Shown: positions 44,648 to 56,422 of the stretch, one piece after another
How positions within the stretch are numbered: the first letter of the stretch is position 1
Layout: the number at the start of each line of letters is the position of its first letter
DNA from: [Phialemoniopsis] sp. UDSM-2020
Taxonomy: Eukaryota; Ascomycota; Sordariomycetes; Thyridiales; Thyridiaceae
DNA: 64,000 nucleotides
Direction: 5' to 3'
Assembly (NCBI GenBank): GCA_018873225.1
Contig: JAEILZ010000009.1
Location: forward strand, 2,843,501 to 2,907,500
The notes under the pieces: generated by a model
The model's database searches: none
What the model saw: only the letters and a program-made list of their open reading frames with translations
What the model was told of the DNA's origin: nothing
Position numbers and translations under genes: made by a program

Positions 44648-45718
44648 CTATTCGTCTAAAGATGACAAGTGCACAATGATCTTTCCCCTGGCTCTGCCCC
44701 CCAAGAGCCTCTCATAAGCTCGAGGGACATCCTCAAACCCGAATTCCGCATCGATGGGGATTCTGATCTTGCCCTCTGCCATCCATGCTAGGATACGCTC
44801 CATGTCCTGGCGTTTCGTTTTCATCCGTAGAAAGGACCACCTTCTCCGTCCTCCTCCGAGGATCCTTGGACAAAATTGAATCTGGAGTGCTTGTGTGGTG
44901 TCGGACCAGTTGATCCCAACTCCGACCTGCACGAATAATCCATCTGGTCGCAGATAATCATTTGCGGCTTGATAGAGGGCATAACTGACGCCAACATTGT
45001 CCAACACGAGATCAAAAGGAGGTGTTGATCCCGAACGAACTCTGTCGGCAAGTGTTCTCGGTATGTTCACCTGCCGGTAATCCAGAACCTCGTCCGCTCC
45101 CAAGTCACGGCATAGTTGTGCGTTTGTTCCGGAGCACGAAGTCGTGACATGGAAGCCCAAGGCCTTTGCAATCTGTATCTGATAGGTACCTGTTCCACCG
45201 GAGCCTCCATTGATAAAGACTTTCTTTCCATGGCCAGCAGTCGTCGGGTCGGTCTTCGTTTTGAGGCCTTGGTACCCAGTAATGCCGCAGGTGCCGACGG
45301 TAGCCACTTGGACGGGCGAAACCCCCGGTGGGACTGGCGCGCACCCTTCTGGCCCCGGGATAATGATATATTCCGCCAAAACACCTGGAGAGTTCTGCTC
45401 CTGTAGGCGACAGGCAACAAGCTGACCCTCATGCAGGTCTGGGTTCGTAGTCTTGACGACGATGCCTGCGGCGTCGCGGCCAGGGATAGCTGGCATGGCT
45501 TGCAGGAGAGACCCGACGAGCGGTATGCTGCCAAACATGATGTCCACCGGATTGAGACTGGCGGCAAGGACCTTCACCAGACTGGACTTTGAAGGGAGGG
45601 AGCTGTCGTCGAAGTCGGGCATGGGGATGTCCTCCAGCTGCATGTGCTTCTCTGCCCCGCCCGCGCCCGAGTGGAAGCGCCATGCCTTGATGGTTGTAGG
45701 GAGCTCTCGCGGTGCCAT
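44648..45718 (-). CDS. MDR-type NAD(P)H-dependent oxidoreductase (quinone reductase-like)
   Basis: A single exon of 356 residues. The medium-chain dehydrogenase fold without zinc is indicated by ASLNPVDIMFG, IPGRDAAGIV, the NAD(P)-binding turn FINGGSGGTGTYQIQIAKALG (about residues 168-188) and the C-terminal DAEFGFEDVPRAYERLLGGRARGKIIV. No cysteine-rich structural zinc loop is present, so it belongs with quinone oxidoreductases and enoyl reductases rather than alcohol dehydrogenases. The protein is cytosolic by appearance. It is divergent from the small nuclear protein gene at 46777. Confidence 0.9.
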   Translation of the reverse strand: MAPRELPTTIKAWRFHSGAGGAEKHMQLEDIPMPDFDDSSLPSKSSLVKVLAASLNPVDIMFGSIPLVGSLLQAMPAIPGRDAAGIVVKTTNPDLHEGQLVACRLQEQNSPGVLAEYIIIPGPEGCAPVPPGVSPVQVATVGTCGITGYQGLKTKTDPTTAGHGKKVFINGGSGGTGTYQIQIAKALGFHVTTSCSGTNAQLCRDLGADEVLDYRQVNIPRTLADRVRSGSTPPFDLVLDNVGVSYALYQAANDYLRPDGLFVQVGVGINWSDTTQALQIQFCPRILGGGRRRWSFLRMKTKRQDMERILAWMAEGKIRIPIDAEFGFEDVPRAYERLLGGRARGKIIVHLSSLDE

Positions 45719-46776
45719 TTTTGGACATATGGGAGAAGAAGAAAAAAAGAAAAATCAAGGTAAGATAGTCACTTACTTCTCACAGGGAAGCATGGAAGGG
45801 AACTCAAATACGGGCTGCCACATCACCGCCGGATGTTATGTCGTCAACTCCGACCGGACCGGACCCACCAGATCCCGGCCCGGCGACTTTTTCCTAGGCC
45901 AAGGTCAACCAAGTTCACCCGCGTTCCGTCAGCAGGATGCAATCGCATAATTTCGCAAGGAATCATGTGTGTAGGAGGAAGACGCCCGCTGGCTCCTATG
46001 CGAGCCGATCCGGGAGAGCCGTGGGCTTTGGCACGGGGGAAAACAGTTTTTTCGATCGGGATGTTTGATCTGCATACACATGCCAAGCAAGAAGGCGATG
46101 CCAGATACCGCGAGCCATGGCAAGGCAGGGTATGGCATGTTCAGCTTCCAACCATCTCAAGGGTGCTCAGTAGGCAGTCTTGCTCTTGGTGAACACGGCT
46201 CAGTACAAACCTGACTTGGGTGGCCGTGTGATTTACGAAGGCTAGGCAATCCAGCCAAGAGGAAATCAAAGTGAATGAGGAGAGCAGGTGAAAACACCAA
46301 GACAAGACCACAGGCCGACAGAGCTGCCAACTGAAAAAGTTTCCATCCCAGAGTCACCAGTTTCTGATCTCAATCTGATTCACCCCAAGTCTCCTCACCT
46401 TGCTAAATGTCGTCATCTCCGAGTTGGAAGCTTTCCCACCTTCACTTCAAAGTCCACATCACTTTGCCAAACCACAAAGGAGCCCAGGCTTGCCTGCCAC
46501 TCACTCTTCATTAAGCCCTTGCTAAAGAAGTAATATCCCTTCTGATCTTCACCGGAAGCTGGTCATTCACTAGCTCGAGCATTTCTTTCCTCGACCAGCC
46601 ACAGACCATACTTATCTCTGTTCTCCTCCCCCCTCCCATCAACAATTCTCACCTACCGACCGACAAAACCACCATCAGCCAAGGTCAGCTACAGCTCTCA
46701 TCTTTCATCAACCACGGCATCCTGCACAATTTACTCCAACTGAACTTGACTCTCCCTTACCTTGCCAGTAGTAGCC
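45719..46776. other. Divergent intergenic region
   Basis: About 1.06 kb. The last 250 bp before 46777 are C/T-rich with CACC and CAAC runs, a likely promoter and 5' leader. No gene was seen. Confidence 0.4.
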
Positions 46777-47314
46777 ATGGCTCCCGACAAGGATATCCTC
46801 TCCAAGCTCTCATCTCGGGACATCGAGGTCCTGGTCTGCGCACTGTACTGCCAGAAGACCGAGCCTCAGGTACGTTGCAACCCGTGAGTGTTATCGCAAA
46901 GTGAGACGAGACTGACCAGAGTTTCGCACCTATTCTCAGATTGACTACAACTCTCTTGCGGCACGTGCTGGTTTCAAGAATTCCGCATCAGCTGCTGCTT
47001 GCTACCGGCCGATCAAGAACAAGCTCGACGCCTTCATCGCTGCCAAGGACGCCGAGAACGCGGGTCTCCCTGCTCCACCCAGCACCCCGGCCCCCAAGAA
47101 GCGCAAGTCTACCGCTGCCGCCAAGGACGAGGGTGAGGATGGCACGCCGGCTCCCAAGAAGCGTGCCCGCGCTCGACCCACCAAAACGCAGGCTGTGAAG
47201 AAGGAGGAGCCGGAGATGAAACAAGAGGACGATGAGCAGGGCGAGACAGAAGTTAGCCCGGTTAGATCCTTCGACGAGATGATGGAGGAGTCGGCTCTCG
47301 GCGATGAGATCTGA
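46777..47314 (+). CDS. Small basic nuclear protein (often annotated histone-H1-like)
   Basis: Exons 46777-46869 and 46940-47314 (phase 0) encode 155 residues. Residues 1-65 form a helical domain (ILSKLSSRDIEVLVCALYCQ, then IDYNSLAARAGFKNSASAAA) of the Myb/SANT-like type found in small fungal nuclear proteins. It is followed by a Lys/Pro/Ala tail with two PKKR-type nuclear localisation clusters and an acidic end (EEPEMKQEDDEQGETE). The match of exon sequence to this fold across the splice supports the model. The role is probably chromatin or DNA binding, by inference. Confidence 0.8.
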
Positions 47315-49482
47315 AGGCTCGTGGTGTGGATATCGAGCACAGTGGGGATTTCTCCCGGAAGGATGCGGTTCTTTATTTTGGTCACTTCCACGGACCATTG
47401 CATATCATTTTTGCTATTAAATGGGATCGACGAGACGATGGATGGCAGGGCATTCCGAGAAGGCAAAGGAGGATGGATCCTGGAAATCCCGAGCCGAACA
47501 TGGCTTGAGAGAACTACCCTAGCTAGGTCCGCGATGCTGAATATATGCCGGGGAATCCAGATGAATACGAACCGTACCATGTGAGCCAGCTGCGCGGCGA
47601 TCTTTTGGGATGATTATGCATGTCTTGCGCAACCTCGAACTGTGGGACAGAACAATCCAGTCCTCGATTATCGGAGCATGGCAACGTCGCCGTTCGGGAT
47701 GAAAATCATCTACATGGCACCTGCAATCGCAAATCGAGGGGAGGACAAGGGAACGCGAATTGTCCCGTAGACGCCGCGTAACCAACCTGAGACAAGTCGG
47801 AAGACTGGAGGAAGGAGTCTCGGAAGGATTTATATCGACAAGAAAAGAGGATGTCAATCCATGGCCACTATTCGAATAAAGTAGGTAACTAGAATGATGC
47901 ATGCATGCGGCTGTGGATTGGATCTTGACGTTTTGGCTTCTTTGGGGACCCCTGGCGTACCCTGGGTCCCTGGATCCCCTGTATTAAAGTCCCCGACCAA
48001 CGGGATGCCAGCTTAAGCGAGACGCAGACCCATTCGCCTAAGCACGCACTCCTAGCTTCTAGGCCCCCCCCCGGGCCCCAGCACAGTGGTGGTGGCGTCA
48101 AGGTTGATTTCCTTCTCGAACACTACTTACGAAGTCGCAAGTGCCAGCCCGTTTCGCTTAAGAGCCGAGGGCGCTGACGAATGATAGGGCTAGAGAAGCG
48201 ACAGGGTCATCCGGGGCAGGTCGGGAAAGGGTGCGCATCTCCGGGGCGTGGCTTGAAGGTTGAACCATTTGGGACCAGCTGGATCCGGTAGCAAGAGGCG
48301 AGACACGATGGCTAGAGCATGGCAATAAAGAATGGCCGTTTCGAGTCTCTCGTCTGCTTTCTTTCCACGAAGCATTCACCCGGGGACATCGCCAACATCA
48401 CCATCGTACAAGGTTGCTTGCATCAAGCAACATACGACGGACGAGACAGCACTCGACTGGGCTGGCACCAGTGAGAGTGACACAGCACATTGCATTCGCA
48501 TCACATCGCACAGTCGGCAGCCTGCTTGATTCTTTTACGACTTATCCAGTCCTTTGCTTGTCGGGGACTGCCCGACTTCGACAACGAGATCGATCAGCAG
48601 CATACCAGACCACACGCACGTATTGCCCACTCACACAGAAAGTGATTAATAGCCCGCAACCCACACACACACCACCTCAACATTGGGAATCTTCATTGCG
48701 AATGCGATAGCTACCATCCATCCACTTTCCCCATTCTCAGCTTTTGTTGTTCCCTCTTGGATTGCCCTAAGGGAAGAAGCCGGTTTTACAGCAGAGCTTA
48801 TTAGCGAGCCTCAGCCGCTAGATCGCCCGCTAAAACCACCTAATCCTGTCACCGGACTCTCTCCCATTTCAGATCGCCACCACATGCAAAGTCTGGATTT
48901 TGTGAAAGCGCTGGATTGGAAACAAGCGTCATTTGGATTCTTTACTTTGGTTCTAGTCAGGATCAAAGCACGTGGGTTGTTGGCTATCGAGATCGAGATT
49001 CCCCTTTTTTTGGTATTTATCCCGGCATCAAATCCCATCCCCTCCTCTCCCGGCCCGGGGAAACTGGAGACCGGGGGTCTCAAAGGCACCATCACCGCCC
49101 CGATTCCGTCCGGGTCATCATCATTGTCCACATCCATCTCACTCTCACTCGCACTCGCTTTCGCTGCCGGCCCGCTCCGCCAATCTTGCGGCAGCTGGTC
49201 AGCAAGCCAGTGTCTGGTGTAACTTACACTGACTCCTCCATTGCCCGAGTACTTACTTACACGCATACAGAGGCGGTGTTCGCGACTGATTTTGGAAGCG
49301 AGGCGGTTGGATATTGCGCCGACTTGGAACATCATCATACCTTCATCATCACATGGCACGCCAAAGGCCAAGATAAAAAGGAGCCCAGGGAATCCCCAGC
49401 ACCGCTTCGAGAAGAACGCCAAGTGCACCCATATACCCACAGTCTTTACCGGTTGAAGCACGTACCCGATTCTCCCAACAAG
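47315..49482. other. Long region upstream of the carotenoid oxygenase
   Basis: About 2.2 kb without a supported gene. It has a poly-C run near 48063. From 48916 to the ATG at 49483 the carotenoid-oxygenase frame stays open without ATG, and a long antisense frame overlaps it. This is more likely leader and promoter than coding sequence. Confidence 0.4.
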
Positions 49483-51336
49483 ATGGAGCTGGGCAAGCCA
49501 ATCTTGTCCAAACCCGCCATTCGTCGCACTGCCGAGGATGCCAAGGCAGACAACGACCAGACCATCAGCAACCTTCAGACGGGAGCCTACCATGACTGGC
49601 CCAACGAGGCCGGCTTCGACGGCCTCCACGAGGAGCGTGGACCCATAGAGATACCCGTCACCGGCATCATCCCCTCCTGGGCGGCCGGCTCCCTCTACCG
49701 CACAGGCCCGGGCCAGAGCCGAGTAGAAGGCACGCCGCACGGCACCTTCCGCATCTCTCACTGGTTTGACGGTCTTGCACACTCGCACCGCTTCGAGATT
49801 CTCCCCGTCGGGGCTCCACCTTCTCCGGACTCGGACACGGGCCGCGCCACGTCGGGACCGACGCGCGTCTTCTACTCGTCGCGTCGCCAAGCCAAGGGCC
49901 TCGAGGAGGAAATTAAGCGTACCGGCTCATCCAAGATGTTCAGTTTCGGCCAGCGGAACGACCCCTGCATCGGTTTCCTCGGCAAATTCATGAGCACCTT
50001 TCGCGTCATTGCTTCGGGCCCCCGGTTGGAGCACGATTACGGTAAAGAGAACATTGCCGTCGTTGTCCATCCGGATACGCCCTTCAGAGCCAGTGTGCGT
50101 CATCCTCGGAGCAAGGCCGACGAGAAGGCCGATACCGAGGGCGAAACGCCTCTAGCGCTGCTGCCATCGGGCCACCGCGCCGGTCTGCCCGAGAATGTTT
50201 GGATCACCACCGACAAGGCCGGCATGATGCAGGTCGACCCTACGACCCTCGAGCCCATCGGCTTCGCCACCCAGGAAGTCCTCCACCCTTCTCTCAAGGG
50301 CCCGCTCTCGTGTGCTCACGCGCAGCGCGATCCCATCACCGGCGACATGTTCAACTACAACCTCGATATGGCAGGTCGCAATGCAACCTACCGTGTGTTC
50401 TGTGTCAGCGCCTCCACCGGCGAGACGGATATCTTAGCGACCATAGAGCGTCCGGGTCTCAAGGGCGCCTACATACACTCCTTTTTCCTCTCAGAGAGGT
50501 ACGTGACGCTTTGCGTCCCCAGCACGCACATCGGCATGAATGGTCTCAAGATCCTCTGGGAACGCAACGTGCTGGATGCCATTGAGCCGTTTGACCCAGC
50601 CAAGAATTGCAGGTGGTTTGTCGTGGACAGGCTCCACGGCAAGGGAGTCGTGGCCGAGTTTGAGAGCCCGGCGGGCTTCTTCTTCCACTCCATCAACGCC
50701 TTTGAGGAGACGGCCGAGGATGGAAGTGCGGTCGACATCCTGGCCGACCTGATCGAGTTTGACAACTTTGACGTCCTCCGCTCGCTCTACTACGACGCCA
50801 TCCTCGACCGCGACGGTGCCTTTGGCCGCTTTCACCACACGGAGGAGAAGACGCGTGCATTCGTGCCCAGGCTGGCCCGATACCATCTCCGGGTGCCCGC
50901 CGCTACTGTTGCCACGAAGGGCGCCACCGCCGAAGTGACCGTGGCGGAGCGCGTCCTCAGTATTCCCGGCCCGCACGCCGGCGAGCTCCCGACCATCAAC
51001 CCGGCGTACGCCCTGCGGCGGCACCGGTACGTCTACAGCCTGGCGACGAGGGGGCTAGCGACCGTGTCGGACACGATCGTCAAGACGGACACGCTGACGG
51101 GCGAGGCCATCCTGTGGAACAATGAGCGGGCGCAGACGCCCGGCGAGGCCATCTTTGTCGCGCGGCCCGGCGCTACCGAGGAAGACGACGGCGTGCTGCT
51201 AAGCGTCGTGCTCGACGGGATCGAGGGCAAGAGCTACCTCCTGTGTCTGGACGCGCAGACGATGGAGGAGATGGGACGCGCCGAGGTCGGATTTGCCGTG
51301 GCCATGGGCTTCCACGGCGCGCATACGCGTGCTTGA
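49483..51336 (+). CDS. Carotenoid cleavage oxygenase (torulene/beta-carotene type)
   Basis: A single exon of 617 residues. The family binds Fe(II) by four histidines, all visible: H279 in CAHAQRDP, H332 in YIHSFFL, H402 in FFFHSINAFE and H611 in GFHG near the C-terminus. The N-terminus GIIPSWAAGSLYRTGPG is the usual entry strand. Length and form fit fungal enzymes that cleave torulene (CarT/Cao-2) or beta-carotene (CarX). No phytoene desaturase or synthase lies nearby, as is normal for the torulene enzyme. The ATG at 49483 begins the recognisable protein; an open frame of 189 codons precedes it without ATG. Confidence 0.92.
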   Translation: MELGKPILSKPAIRRTAEDAKADNDQTISNLQTGAYHDWPNEAGFDGLHEERGPIEIPVTGIIPSWAAGSLYRTGPGQSRVEGTPHGTFRISHWFDGLAHSHRFEILPVGAPPSPDSDTGRATSGPTRVFYSSRRQAKGLEEEIKRTGSSKMFSFGQRNDPCIGFLGKFMSTFRVIASGPRLEHDYGKENIAVVVHPDTPFRASVRHPRSKADEKADTEGETPLALLPSGHRAGLPENVWITTDKAGMMQVDPTTLEPIGFATQEVLHPSLKGPLSCAHAQRDPITGDMFNYNLDMAGRNATYRVFCVSASTGETDILATIERPGLKGAYIHSFFLSERYVTLCVPSTHIGMNGLKILWERNVLDAIEPFDPAKNCRWFVVDRLHGKGVVAEFESPAGFFFHSINAFEETAEDGSAVDILADLIEFDNFDVLRSLYYDAILDRDGAFGRFHHTEEKTRAFVPRLARYHLRVPAATVATKGATAEVTVAERVLSIPGPHAGELPTINPAYALRRHRYVYSLATRGLATVSDTIVKTDTLTGEAILWNNERAQTPGEAIFVARPGATEEDDGVLLSVVLDGIEGKSYLLCLDAQTMEEMGRAEVGFAVAMGFHGAHTRA

Positions 51337-51764
51337 GGAGCTGACTTTAGTTGGAAAAGCGCCTTGGTTGGTATGACACGACAGGATATCATGATGTTAG
51401 AATTATCACGACCTGGATATGGGAGTTTTGGTTGGCTGCATAGCGTTATAGCCTTTTTATGCATGTGTCTTGCAAGCTTCTATCATGAATTGAGAATCTA
51501 AACAGCACAGCGCAGCGCAGTGCATTGATGATCCATTAGTGAAGTGCTTCAGGGAAGATAAGCGCCGGCGCCGCTATAGATTGGCGCCAAACCCACGCAG
51601 ATCCCGCCCTAAGCGCCCTCCCCACCTTCCCGTTCAGTGCGATTTCAGTTGAAGCCACATCTCGATATCATTGAGAATTCCGAGAAGAATTGTCTGTGTT
51701 TGACTTCCTTCGCACGCGTCAACACCTCGAATCGGCACTTCTTGTACCTGACTGACCGTCGATC
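51337..51764. other. Intergenic region
   Basis: About 430 bp between two plus-strand genes, including the RFT1 promoter. Nothing else was recognised. Confidence 0.4.
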
Positions 51765-53569
51765 ATGGCAAAAGACAAGGAGACCGATACAGTCCAGGGC
51801 GGTCAAGCAGCAGCTCAGCAAAATGGCGGCGGCGGCGGCGGTGGCGTGGTCCGCGGCGCCTCCCTCCTCATCTTGTTACAGATCGGCTCTCGCGCCTTGA
51901 CCTTCGTCGCTAACCAGGTGCTGCTCCGTTTCCTGACCGCCCAGTTACTCGGTATCTCTACGCAGCTCGAGGTCTACTATCTGTCTGTGCTCTTCTTTGC
52001 CCGTGAGAGCCTACGCGTCGCCATCCAGCGTCAAGCCGGCACTGGCGATGACCATGACAGCAAGCAGCAAGACACCAACCGAGCGACCAGCCGGGCGCAG
52101 ATAAGCCAGGCACTCGTCAATCTCGCATATCTGGCCATCCTCATGGGAGTAGCAGCAGCTTTGATACTGGGCCAGCTGTACATCTCCTCCGTCCCCGCCT
52201 CGACCATGGCTCACACGCCTTACCTGTCTTTGTCGTTGAGACTCTATGGCATTGCCGCCATCCTGGAGCTGTTGTCTGAGCCAGTCTTCGTCCTTCTGCA
52301 GTCACGTCTGGACTTTGGTGCCCGCGCATCTGCCGAGGGCATCGCCACTTTTCTCCGGTGCTTTGCAACCCTCGGACCGGCCGTATGGGCAGCCCGTGCA
52401 GGAGCCGGCAGCAACCTTGGTACCCTGCCCTTCGCCCTGGGACAGCTTGCCTATGGCACCGGGTTGCTGGCTGTCTATCTTGCAAGCGGCATGCGCTTGG
52501 CTCGGTCCGAAGGCTTCTCACTTCTTCCCAAACGTTTGCGCGGGCCCAACTACGTGGTGTCGTACTTCTATCAGCCCACCATCAAGCTCGCTGGGAGCAT
52601 GATCGCCCAGTCCTTCGTCAAGCATATCCTCACGCAGGGAGACACGTTCCTCGTGAGTGTATTGTCTAGTCCAACGTCCCAGGGTGTGTACGCCCTGGCC
52701 AACAACTATGGCGGGCTCGTGGCGCGGCTGGTCCTCCAACCTGTCGAAGAAAGCAGCCGAAACTACTTCAGCCGACTCCTCTCATCTGTAAACAGCGACG
52801 ACACCAAGGATAACGCAAGGAAAGAGGCTCTGAGGCAAGCCGTCTCAGACCTTAGCATTCTCCTTCGGCTATACATCACCCTGTCCCTGCCCGTCGCCGC
52901 CATAGGATTCACCGCCGCCCACCCGCTGATTGCCCTCGTCGCCGGTCCTCAATGGTCGGCCTCGGGTGCCGGCGCTACGCTGTCCATGTTCACCCTCTAC
53001 GTCCCCCTGCTCGCCCTCAATGGCGTCCTCGAGGCTTTTGTCGCGTCGGTCGCGACCGAGAAGCAGGTGCATGCACAATCCGCCTGGATGGGCGGCTTCT
53101 CGCTCGTGTTTGCTGGTGCTGGGTTTGTCTTCCTGCGGGTACTCGACATGGGTGCCAGGGGCCTGGTCCTGGCCAACGGCGTAAACATGATGTGCAGGAT
53201 CATCTGGTGCGCCGTCTTTGTGAGGCAGTATTTCGGCCAGAAGGGTGTCAACTTCACAATCAGCGGTACCAGCCCTATGGCTGCCACGTGGGCAATTTGC
53301 GTCGCCGCGGCTGGTGTCGTCAGCAGAGCGAGCTCATTCCAAGTCGGCAATTCGAGGGAGGCCTTGATGGAGTTGATCAAGCTCGGTCTTGTGGCCGTTC
53401 CATTCGTCGGGGCAATGTACGTTCCATGGCACCCGTGCTCTTTTTGACCTATGATTCCAAAGTCTAATCTATGTTTCTTTACAGAGCCATTGCCGAGCGC
53501 AACTTTATCCGTACCTGCTACGAGACGGTACGCGGCCGAAGACAGAGGACCTCCACCGCTTCATCATGA
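51765..53569 (+). CDS. RFT1: RFT1, oligosaccharide-lipid translocation protein of the ER
   Basis: Exons 51765-53416 and 53485-53569 (phase 2, donor GTACGT) encode 578 residues. About 12-14 hydrophobic segments, with GASLLILLQIGSRALTFVAN and FFARESLRVAIQRQ, are characteristic of the Rft1 family needed for Man5GlcNAc2-PP-dolichol to reach the ER lumen in N-glycosylation. A Gly-rich stretch (GGGGGG) occurs near residue 25. The last exon codes the basic C-terminus AERNFIRTCYETVRGRRQ, a common ending of this family. The gene is convergent with DBP3, with only 80 bp between the stop codons. Confidence 0.95.
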
Positions 53570-53649
53570 AAGGAACCAGGCAAATGCCAAATATACAATC
53601 CCCAAGACCCAAGGGTAAACGCCTTCTAGAACTTTTTAGACCATTTGCT

Positions 53650-55677
53650 TCAATCAAAAGTAATCTTTGTGCCCTTCTTGCTCATATCTACATCCTTGAA
53701 GAAGGCACCGTAGGTGTCGTGGGCCTTCTTCTTGACCGTCGTGCCAAACTTCATGAGGTCCTCGGGCACTGGCTGTCCCGCCGACTTGAGGATATTGATC
53801 AGGCTGTAGAAGCATCCAGTTAGTCAAACAGTCGCCCATGCGAGTGTATCGAGCGGCAGTGCAACTTACGATCCTGAGTGAGTCTTATCATGCTCTGTGA
53901 AGAGGGTGATAGCCTCGCCAGTCTTTCCGGCACGGCCTGTCCGGCCAATACGGTGCACATAGTCCTCGATGGTGAGAGGGAACTGCAAGACGAGGTCAGT
54001 CACAGGTTTCGTTTACACAACCACTAGGTGGGGCTGCGAAGAGAAGGGGGTTGAGTAGCTAAGACATACCGTCACGTTGACGACGAGCTTAACCTCGGGA
54101 ATGTCTAGACCTCTGGCAGCCACATCCGTAGCCACCAAGACCGATGTCGTGCCCGCCTTGAACGCCTCCAAACTGCGCGTCCGCTGCTCCTGCCTTAGGT
54201 CGCCATGGATACTGGCAACCTGGATGCGGTTCCGGCTCAGGTAGCTCTCGACGCGCACGGCCTCCTTCTTGTACAAGCAGAAGACGAGGATGCGGTCGTT
54301 CTTGCCCTTGCCCTGCTGCGCCTCCTTGAGGATCTGCAGCAGCCTCCACTCCTTATTCCGGGGGTCGACAACCTCGACGCGCTGGGTGATGCGCGAGTTG
54401 GCCTGCAGCTCGACGGTGCCGTTGCCCTCGCCGTCCTCGGTCTTGGTCTTGCCGCCGATGGTGATCTTGACGGGGTCGACCATGAAGCTCTCAGCCAGGC
54501 TGCGCACGCTCGTGGGCCAGGTGGCGGTGAACATGAGCGTCTGCCTCTCGCCGCGCGCGGGGCACTGGCCCAGGATCTCCTTGACATCGTCTTCGAACCC
54601 CTTGTCGAGCATACGGTCAGCCTCGTCGAGCACGACGAAGCGGGCCGAGGCGAGCGAAACGGTGCCGTCCGAGAGGAAATCCTTGAGGCGACCGGGGGTG
54701 GCCACAATGATGTCGGCGCCGTTCTTCTTGCGGAGGAGCATGCGCTGGTCGTCTTTGCTGGCACCGCCATACAGACAGACGGCCGAGAGCCCAGCAAGGG
54801 CGGCGAGATCAGCCATGGCGGCATGAGTCTGCATGGCAAGCTCGCGGGTGGGAGAGACGACCACAGCCAGGGCCTGAGCGACGTCGGCCCTCTGCGTCTT
54901 GTTCAGTCTCGAGTTCATGGGCAAGGGGCCGGCAGCGATAGGGTCGGGCTTCGCGAGCGACTGTAGGGCCTCGATGCAGGGAAGGGAGAAGGCGAGGGTC
55001 TTTCCAGATCCCGTCTCGGCAATGCCAATGACATCGCGACCGGACAGCGAGAACGGCCAAGAAGCAGACTGAATCGGCGTGGGGGCAGTGAAGTTCTTGA
55101 AGGGGCCCTTGGCGAGAAGGCGGGAGGGGGGAAGCTGGTTGAACTTGAGGATGGGGCGGAGGTCGGTGTTCCTCGAGGTGTCGGTCACGGTGATCTCTTG
55201 TGCCGTGAGGAAATCCTGTATCTCCTTGTCCGGAACGGCGCTCAAGGCTTCGGTCTGCTGGTAGGTATACTTGGCCTTGCCATTGGCTGAGGGGACATCA
55301 GACTTGTCCTTCTTGGACTTTTTCTGCTTCTTCTCCTTGGGCGCTTCGGATTCGACAGGCTCGACTTGGGAGGGCTTGTCGGGGTCTTCTGGGGCCTCGC
55401 TGGTCTCGGCCGACCTCTCCTCTCGCTCCTTGCGCTTCTTTTCTTTCTTCTCCTTCTTTTCTTTTCGGTCTTTCTTGTCCTTCTTGTCTCTCTTTTCTTT
55501 CTTGTCCTTTTTCTCCTTCTTGTCCTTCTTCAGCTTCTTCTCCTTCACGACGGGAGCCTCGTTGTCGTCGTCGGTGGCGGCGGAGGATGGGTCGCTGACG
55601 GTCTTGGCCTTCTTGACGCGGTCGCTGGCGGGTGCGACATCATCGTCAGCCAGAGCATGCTTTTTACCAACAGACAT
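53650..55677 (-). CDS. DBP3: ATP-dependent DEAD-box RNA helicase Dbp3
   Basis: Three exons on the minus strand (55677-54070, 53982-53870, 53803-53650) encode 624 residues. The N-terminus (about 35-130) is a Lys/Glu/Asp-rich low-complexity tail of KKDKKEK repeats. Helicase motifs follow in order: [16 protein letters not shown] (Q motif), [41 protein letters not shown] and [13 protein letters not shown]. Dbp3 acts in nucleolar processing of pre-rRNA for the large ribosomal subunit. The tail and motif set distinguish it from other DEAD-box proteins. Introns lie after VNVT and HSGS, both in helicase domain 2. Confidence 0.95.
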
Positions 55678-56102
55678 TGTTGCTGTTGGTCAGGCGCTGG
55701 GAGGGAGAGTTGTGTGTGTCGTCTGAACCGATACTCAGAAACAACTCTGGACATCGAGAAAGTCGGAGAGACCTGGCAAAATATTGGCCGCCGCCTTTTT
55801 TCTCTCCCATCGCCGAAATTTTTTATCTTATCGATAAGCCACACCGATGAACCATTAAAGTGGGGCGGATTGGTGGGGACTCGAGACATGATGCCTGTCT
55901 GGGCCCAGGGAGGGTCCAAGAGAGCCCTGGAGGGTCCTAAAAGGACCCTGAATTCCGAATCATGTCGGGTTATTGCACGTTGTCGGACAAGAATAGATGA
56001 TTGGAATCAAATGGCATTAGATGGTCAATCTGGCTATTGTGTACACATGTAGCAGTGAATCACATTTGCTCTCGTTCAGTTCATGTCGTCCACCTCCTTC
56101 CA
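55678..56102. other. Intergenic region with a perfect 7-bp inverted repeat
   Basis: About 425 bp between two minus-strand genes. AGGGTCC at 55931-55937 and GGACCCT at 55943-55949 form a stem with a 5-nt loop. No gene was recognised. Confidence 0.45.
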
Positions 56103-56422
56103 TTATTTCTTCATGTTGAGAGCATCCTTGACGCTATCGAGCTTGGACTTTTTGGTGTCCTGTTGTGTCTGGGATGCTGTATTCTCAGTACTCTCCAGAC
56201 CAACACCCTTGCGGGGAGGCGTTGCCCCTGGTGGCAGAGTCATGCTGTCGTTGGGATGCATCTGATGTTCCCCCATTCATGTCAGTTCAGTCATGTTTAC
56301 ACACAAATCAGATGGTAGCTGGCTAGCCATGACAGGTCACCTACCCTCTGCTCCTCTGCCTCGGCACGCTCAAAAAGATCGTGTCCTTCTTCCACAGCCT
56401 CATCGGTATATCCGCCGCTCAT
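56103..56422 (-). CDS. Small 78-residue protein, unrecognised
   Basis: Two exons on the minus strand (56422-56345 and 56261-56103, phase 0 with GTAGGT donor and CAG acceptor) give 78 residues. The N-terminal half is acidic (EAVEEGHDLFERAEAEEQR), the middle is Pro/Thr-rich (TLPPGATPPRKG), and the C-terminus is a charged helix (LDSVKDALNMKK). There is no signal peptide or membrane span. I do not recognise it. The clean splice and even amino acid make-up support a real gene, but the short length keeps confidence moderate. Confidence 0.6.

Noticed and set aside
48811..49890. 359-codon minus-strand open frame upstream of and overlapping the carotenoid oxygenase
   Set aside because: Part of it is antisense to the oxygenase coding sequence, it begins with a non-ATG codon, and no domain was seen.
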